Positions 59,885 to 64,000 of a DNA stretch of 64,000 nucleotides are shown piece by piece. A model generated the notes under the pieces. That model ran no database searches. It saw nothing but the letters and a program-made list of their open reading frames with translations, and was not told the origin of the DNA. The first letter of the stretch is position 1, and each line of letters opens with the position of its first letter. This stretch comes from Aquibacillus saliphilus (lineage in GTDB: Bacteria > Bacillota > Bacilli > Bacillales > Amphibacillaceae), in the NCBI RefSeq assembly GCF_020404745.1, contig NZ_JAIZAP010000017.1, positions 1 through 64,000 on the forward strand, in the 5' to 3' direction. Made by a program: the position numbers and the translations under genes.

Positions 59885-60132
59885 GAAACTTCACTCCTCA
59901 ATATGCAAATTATTTATAGTCTCTTCATGACATTGAAGAATATATTAAATTAAAATCATTTTAAATAACTCTTCTATGTACAAGTATACTACATTTGTCA
60001 ACTTATGGGTAGTGCGTTTAAAACTTTTTTGATTACAAAAACCTTATCTTATAAGATAATTTACCCTGATAATACAAAAGTAAACCTTAATTATCAAATA
60101 ATTTTTTTAAAGTTAGTTAAATAACTATAGGT
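59885..60132. other. spxA control region
   Basis: AT-rich. The B. subtilis spxA region has several promoters, including PerR/YodB sites; I could not identify them here. Confidence 0.3.
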
Positions 60133-60186
60133 AGTAACAATAACCCCGGTGACTATTTTACACAAGATTATTGGGATTATTGTTAC
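60133..60186 (-). terminator. yjbC terminator
   Basis: GTAACAATAATCCC and an almost exact complement (60133-60146) enclose a long loop on the minus strand after the yjbC stop. Confidence 0.45.
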
Positions 60187-60197
60187 CGATTGAGATC

Positions 60198-60791
60198 TTA
60201 GGCATTCTCTTCTTCTTTAAGAGCATCATAAATGTTATCAGACTCTTTTTTATTATCATAAGAAAGCACCTCATCAACTGGTTGATAGGACTTTCCGTAT
60301 ATTTGTTCATCTTTATACGTATGAATGTCCTCATACATTTGTTTCATTTTATTATAAATTGCCTCTTCACCTTCATCTTCTGGTGTCCAATATAAAATTT
60401 CCATAGGATTTTCTTTATTTGTAGCTAGTGATCGACGGTTATATCCAATTGATTGTGCATGAAGAAAGCCTTCTCTTTGATAAAAGCGCAGTCTTTTTTC
60501 TGAATCTGTTTCTTCGTAATCAACAGGTTCTACTTCTAGTATGATTGGTTTATTTTTCTTTTTTAATTTTTCCATTAATTTGTGTCCTAAACCCTGTCCT
60601 CTCGATTGAGCTGATACATAAACATAATCGATAAAAATAAAAGACTTAAACTCGGCATACATTAACACATGGTACGGACCTTCGTCCTTATAATAGACGT
60701 CCCCTTTTTCTTTTAACAGCATTTCCATATGTTCTTTAGATTTCATTTCTTCAACCGGAAAATACTTATTAAGCTTTTCATACCAGTTCAT
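60198..60791 (-). CDS. yjbC: GNAT acetyltransferase (YjbC)
   Basis: A 197-residue GNAT protein: YVSAQSRGQGLGHKLMEKL is the acetyl-CoA loop and EVEPVDYEETDSEKRLRFY follows. A C-terminal tail of about 60 polar residues is typical of YjbC. B. subtilis YjbC lies just upstream of spxA and is stress-induced. Substrate unknown. AAGGAG precedes the ATG. Confidence 0.9.
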   Translation of the reverse strand: MNWYEKLNKYFPVEEMKSKEHMEMLLKEKGDVYYKDEGPYHVLMYAEFKSFIFIDYVYVSAQSRGQGLGHKLMEKLKKKNKPIILEVEPVDYEETDSEKRLRFYQREGFLHAQSIGYNRRSLATNKENPMEILYWTPEDEGEEAIYNKMKQMYEDIHTYKDEQIYGKSYQPVDEVLSYDNKKESDNIYDALKEEENA

Positions 60792-60963
60792 AAATCTACT
60801 CCTTATTTTCGTCGTTATTCTATTATAACGAAAATCCTTGTAATTGTTAAACTTATTTCACAAAGATTCAGTTTAATATACCCTTATTTTACTAGCTTAA
60901 TACAAAATTTTATTTATTCTTCTTTTCAATAGATGTTTTCAACTAATTGAAAAGAAGGGGAAT

Positions 60964-60991
60964 AAACCTTCGTCATAAAATTCGAAGGTTT
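60964..60991. terminator. Terminator of the DUF4015 gene
   Basis: AAACCTTCG (60964-60972) pairs exactly with CGAAGGTTT (60983-60991). Confidence 0.75.
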
Positions 60992-60997
60992 AAACTT

Positions 60998-62215
60998 TTA
61001 GTCTACTGGGGTATAATCAACATTTTCTGTATAGGAATTCCCTGAGTTCCATAATAAAAATTCATTTATTCCATTTTCATTCAGTGCTTTGATCTGTGCT
61101 TCCACTTCTGCTTTGCCGTATTGTTTTGTAGCCCCACTATATAACCATGGCGCCTCAAAGTCCTGAAGCCAAGGTCTGGAAGTTGGTTTATTATCCAATT
61201 TACCTAATACTTCATTCTCAACCTTGGAATATTCGGTGATTAGTTTATATGGTTCTTTATCTGGCATTTGAATACCAAAATAAGAAGTCCAATGACTCGG
61301 ATAAATCATTGATGAAATAACATCGACATTATCTGATATCTTAGAGAAATTTTGTCCGATTCCTGGCGTTTCCTCTATCGTTGCAGCATAGCCAAATATA
61401 TCTACTGAAACATCAACATCATAATAATCAAGTTCTTCACGGGCATACTTAACAAAATCCGTAACAGATGCTACGCGTTTTTTTACGTCATCTAGCTCCG
61501 AATCCTTGTAATTTCCTAAGTCATAACTTAATTCTTTATCTCTTTTTTCAAACCCTTCTGGAAATCTCACATAGTCAAATTGGATTTCTTTAAATCCAAG
61601 CTCTGCTGCTAATTTAGCAATTCCTAGATTATGTTCCCAAACCTCTTCTTGAAAAGGACTAACAAATGATTCACCTTTATTATTTGACCATACCTTTCCA
61701 TTTTTAGTAAATGAAAGATCAGGTCGTTTTTTAGCTAAAACAGAGTCTTTAAAAACAACAATTCTTGCGATTGGATAGATTCCTTTTTCTTCTAATACTT
61801 CAAGTACTTTACGAGGATCCTTTATATAATTTTGATCCATATCCTCATATGGTGAGCCCTCTTCTACTTTGTAAGTTAAATATCCGTCGTCGTCTTTTAT
61901 GTCGATAACCATTGCATTAAGCTCTGTTGAATCAACAAAATCGACTAATTTTTCAAAACGACTTCCTCCTGCTGAATGTCCAGTCAAATAAATACCTCTA
62001 ACAGCTTCGGGATATTCAAAGCTTAACCCTGAATCATATGAAAATCTTTTTAATGATTTAGGTAGTTCAAATTTTGATAGCTCTGTTACATGTTTCTGAT
62101 GCATTTTAGATGTCATTGCTTCAGTTTCTGCTGCTTCATATGTAGTAGCCGGAAAGACTATACTTAGAAGGAGAATCGTAATGAAGATGACGATGCTTAG
62201 TTGTTTTTTCTCCAT
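60998..62215 (-). CDS. DUF4015 putative glycoside hydrolase, secreted
   Basis: A 405-residue protein with a signal sequence (about 1-27) and a TIM-barrel of the DUF4015 type: VRGIYLTGHSAGG, AMVIDIKDDDG, FKEIQFDYVRFPEG and DVDVSVDIFGYAA. The Asp/Glu in these motifs are likely catalytic, suggesting a glycosidase that trims an exported or cell-wall polysaccharide, as inferred for the family. It has no linked polysaccharide operon. The ribosome site is weak (GGGAG, eleven bases before ATG). It stands between yjbC and oppF. Confidence 0.8.
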   Translation of the reverse strand: MEKKQLSIVIFITILLLSIVFPATTYEAAETEAMTSKMHQKHVTELSKFELPKSLKRFSYDSGLSFEYPEAVRGIYLTGHSAGGSRFEKLVDFVDSTELNAMVIDIKDDDGYLTYKVEEGSPYEDMDQNYIKDPRKVLEVLEEKGIYPIARIVVFKDSVLAKKRPDLSFTKNGKVWSNNKGESFVSPFQEEVWEHNLGIAKLAAELGFKEIQFDYVRFPEGFEKRDKELSYDLGNYKDSELDDVKKRVASVTDFVKYAREELDYYDVDVSVDIFGYAATIEETPGIGQNFSKISDNVDVISSMIYPSHWTSYFGIQMPDKEPYKLITEYSKVENEVLGKLDNKPTSRPWLQDFEAPWLYSGATKQYGKAEVEAQIKALNENGINEFLLWNSGNSYTENVDYTPVD

Positions 62216-62330
62216 TAATTATCAAACTCCCAAAGATGTATTTGATTCTATTATATAAGAATTCGTACTATAATAGTAACATTTTCCACAAGTTTTTTAT
62301 GTTATTTTTCAACTAATTAAAAGGAATAGT

Positions 62331-62365
62331 AAAATAACCCTTACCCAGAAGGTAAGAGCTATTTT
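62331..62365 (-). terminator. Hairpin downstream of the opp genes
   Basis: AAAATAACCCTTACC and GGTAAGAGCTATTTT pair with two mismatches around CAGAA. It is a likely end point of the opp transcript. Confidence 0.6.
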
Positions 62366-62444
62366 AAAATATAGTTACTCTAATTTATATTCGGAATTTA
62401 GAAAGATTTGCTAAATTAGTCAATTTCATAATACTGATTTTTTA

Positions 62445-62505
62445 CAATTGTTATCCGCATATAGTTGGGATAGACCGTTCCCAAACTATATGCGGATGAC
62501 AATTG
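62445..62505. repeat. Large inverted repeat after oppF
   Basis: Arms 62445-62470 and 62479-62505 are reverse complements (26-27 bases, one bulge and one mismatch) around eight bases. There is no T tract downstream on either strand, so it is not a standard terminator. It lies 39 bases after the oppF stop and could shape mRNA stability or be a small inserted palindrome. Confidence 0.65.
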
Positions 62506-62544
62506 CTGTATAAGTAATTATGAAATTGATTCAATTAGAATCCT

Positions 62545-63480
62545 TTATTTCTCAGTTAATTCTTGTTTATATGCTTCAAACTCTTTAGTAGTACACAATA
62601 CCCAGTGATTCGGTCGAATTTCTCTAAACTCAGGGTCTTCACTCGAATCATGTTGACTCGGATCATAAGAATGACGAATACGATTTCGTTCATAATCAGG
62701 ATCCGGTAACGGAATTGCCGATAAAAGGGATTTAGTATATGGATGCATCGGGTGTTTATATAACTCATCACTATCAGCTAATTCTACCATTTTACCAAAG
62801 TACATAACTCCGATACGATCACTAATATACTTAACCATTGAAAGATCATGCGCGATAAACAGGTATGTGTAACCATGCTCTCTTTGTAAATCCTTTAGAA
62901 GGTTTACTACTTGAGCCTGAATAGAAACGTCCAATGCAGAGATTGGTTCATCAGCAATAATAAATTCTGGGTCTACCGCTAATGCACGCGCTATTCCAAT
63001 TCTTTGGCGTTGTCCACCACTAAATTCATGTGGGTAACGATTGGCGTGTTCTTTGTTTAATCCAACTCTTTCTAGTAAATTCTCAACACGAGCCTTGCGT
63101 TCTTTATCATTTGGCGTTAGTCCATGCACATCTAGGCCTTCTGCAATAATATCAAGCACTGTCATTCTAGGATTCAATGATGCATAAGGATCTTGGAAAA
63201 TCATTTGCATTTTCTGGTTAAATTTCTTAAGATCTTTTTTTGACTTTTTACCGTGTACATCTTCACCTTTGAATTTCACATCACCGTCTGTTGCATCATA
63301 TAGACGGATGATACTACGTCCAGTTGTTGATTTTCCACAACCAGACTCACCTACCAAGCCGAAGGTTTCCCCTTGGTAAATATCAAAGGTTATCCCGTCT
63401 ACGGCTTTAACAACGCTATGTCTACCAGTCTTGAAGTGTTGTTTTAGATTAGTAACCTCTAATAATTTTTCCTGGCTCAT
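62545..63480 (-). CDS. oppF: OppF oligopeptide ABC transporter ATPase
   Basis: A 311-residue ABC ATPase: GESGCGKST (Walker A), [17 protein letters not shown] (signature), DEPISALD (Walker B) and IAHD. The C-terminal oligopeptide domain ([16 protein letters not shown]-terminal Cys in WVLCT) is that of OppF. It powers uptake of oligopeptides with OppD. Its ATG overlaps the oppD stop (ATGA). It is the last gene of the leftward opp operon. Confidence 0.96.
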   Translation of the reverse strand: MSQEKLLEVTNLKQHFKTGRHSVVKAVDGITFDIYQGETFGLVGESGCGKSTTGRSIIRLYDATDGDVKFKGEDVHGKKSKKDLKKFNQKMQMIFQDPYASLNPRMTVLDIIAEGLDVHGLTPNDKERKARVENLLERVGLNKEHANRYPHEFSGGQRQRIGIARALAVDPEFIIADEPISALDVSIQAQVVNLLKDLQREHGYTYLFIAHDLSMVKYISDRIGVMYFGKMVELADSDELYKHPMHPYTKSLLSAIPLPDPDYERNRIRHSYDPSQHDSSEDPEFREIRPNHWVLCTTKEFEAYKQELTEK

Positions 63481-64000
63481 AACTCATCACCTTTCTCGTT
63501 GTCAGATGAAGCAGCAAAACCCTTCATCCGTTTCTTTACGACTGCAGGTGGTTCCACTTTTGGCGCATATTCATGTAATAACCATGTAGCAGCGTAATGA
63601 GTATCAGAAACCTTAAACATGGGTGGTTCCATCTCATTATCAATTTCAAGTGCAAATTCATTTCTTGGTGCGAAAGCATCACCTTTTGGTGGATTTAACA
63701 TATCCGGTGGAGATCCAGGAATCGCAACCAAGCTTTCTTCTTCATTATCTAAAGTAGGCATCGAACCTAAAAGACCCCATGTGTAAGGATGTTTGGGATT
63801 ATAGAAAATTTCATCAACTGTTCCAATTTCAACAATCTTCCCAGCATACATTACGGCCACACGGTCAGCTACGTTAGCTACAACACCTAAATCGTGTGTG
63901 ATGAAAATAATCGAGCTATCTGTTTTCTTTTGAATATCCTTCATTAACTCTAGTATTTGAGCTTGAATCGTTACATCAAGTGCTGTTGTTGGTTCATCAG
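63477..64000 (-). CDS. oppD: OppD oligopeptide ABC transporter ATPase (partial)
   Basis: The C-terminal 174 residues of OppD; the gene continues beyond the right edge. It starts in the Walker B region ([13 protein letters not shown]), then has [18 protein letters not shown] and the C-terminal region [35 protein letters not shown]. An unusual feature is that Cys residues of the family's C-terminal PGCxFxxRC-type stretch are absent ([12 protein letters not shown]). It is coupled to oppF by a four-base overlap. Confidence 0.92.
   Translation of the reverse strand, partial: DEPTTALDVTIQAQILELMKDIQKKTDSSIIFITHDLGVVANVADRVAVMYAGKIVEIGTVDEIFYNPKHPYTWGLLGSMPTLDNEEESLVAIPGSPPDMLNPPKGDAFAPRNEFALEIDNEMEPPMFKVSDTHYAATWLLHEYAPKVEPPAVVKKRMKGFAASSDNEKGDEL

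Noticed and set aside
1-64000. CRISPR arrays, complete insertion sequences, prophage genes
   Set aside because: No regularly spaced direct repeats, no transposase or integrase and no phage structural gene were seen.

Overview
The window reads as chromosome of a low-GC, endospore-forming Bacillaceae bacterium. Evidence: many genes match Bacillus subtilis families in recognisable order, there are spore-coat genes (CotO and two CotY/CotZ-type proteins), a SleB/CwlJ-type hydrolase, the MecA/Spx/SpxH regulatory set, and TTGACA/TATAAT promoters with strong AGGAGG ribosome sites. I cannot fix the genus; an Oceanobacillus/Virgibacillus-like organism is a guess. All family and B. subtilis comparisons are from memory, not searches.

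Layout. (1) 1-640: 5' end of a 16S rRNA gene transcribed leftward, with leader and tandem promoters. (2) 640-10.7 kb: housekeeping and accessory genes (metallophosphoesterase, TraB-like membrane protein, YolD-like, YjaZ-like protease, methyltransferase) and an MMPL exporter divergent from its TetR regulator. (3) 10.7-17.4 kb: a persulfide/sulfur-transfer cluster resembling B. subtilis yrkE-yrkF-yrkH-yrkI-yrkJ, enlarged with DUF302, three more rhodaneses, a glutaredoxin and a HesB-like protein. Five TACC-N6-GGTA sites lie in its promoter regions, as expected for a CstR/YrkD-type regulator, but no such regulator gene is present. (4) 17.2-29.9 kb: metal handling. A two-component system with Met-rich small proteins, cadC-cadA with a palindromic operator, csoR-copA-copZ with a CsoR operator, and a ZIP transporter; RibA-like, DoxX and XRE-cupin genes lie between. 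(5) 30-42.9 kb: a tRNA-Val with a truncated tRNA beside it, bioY with a BirA box, two DUF421 proteins, the yjcH-yjcG-yjcF group and the spore-coat locus. (6) 43-64 kb: the conserved core fabI, yjbQ, mgtE, rodA, prpE, yjbO, nadF, relQ, yjbK, yjbI, spxH, yizD, pepF, coiA, mecA, spxA, yjbC, a DUF4015 protein, oppF and the end of oppD. This follows the order of the opp-yjb region of B. subtilis, with mgtE and rodA inserted.

The most striking observation is that two otherwise intact genes carry an in-frame TGA exactly where the family has a conserved cysteine: the HesB-like gene (12166-12168, Gly-stop-Gly-Gly-Pro) and the first Cys of the CxxC metal site of CadA (23016-23018). In both, a stem-loop with a G at the start of the apical loop lies about 20-30 nt downstream, as in bacterial SECIS elements. 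Selenocysteine insertion is the attractive reading. Independent nonsense mutations are the main alternative, and selA/selB/selC/selD lie outside the window if they exist.

Functionally, the yrk-type cluster would move and oxidise persulfide sulfur. The cad, cop and ZIP genes control Cd/Zn and Cu. mecA, spxA and spxH form the proteolytic control of the thiol-stress regulator Spx and of competence (with coiA). A high-GC repeat family (three copies) and several gene remnants mark the accessory stretches.
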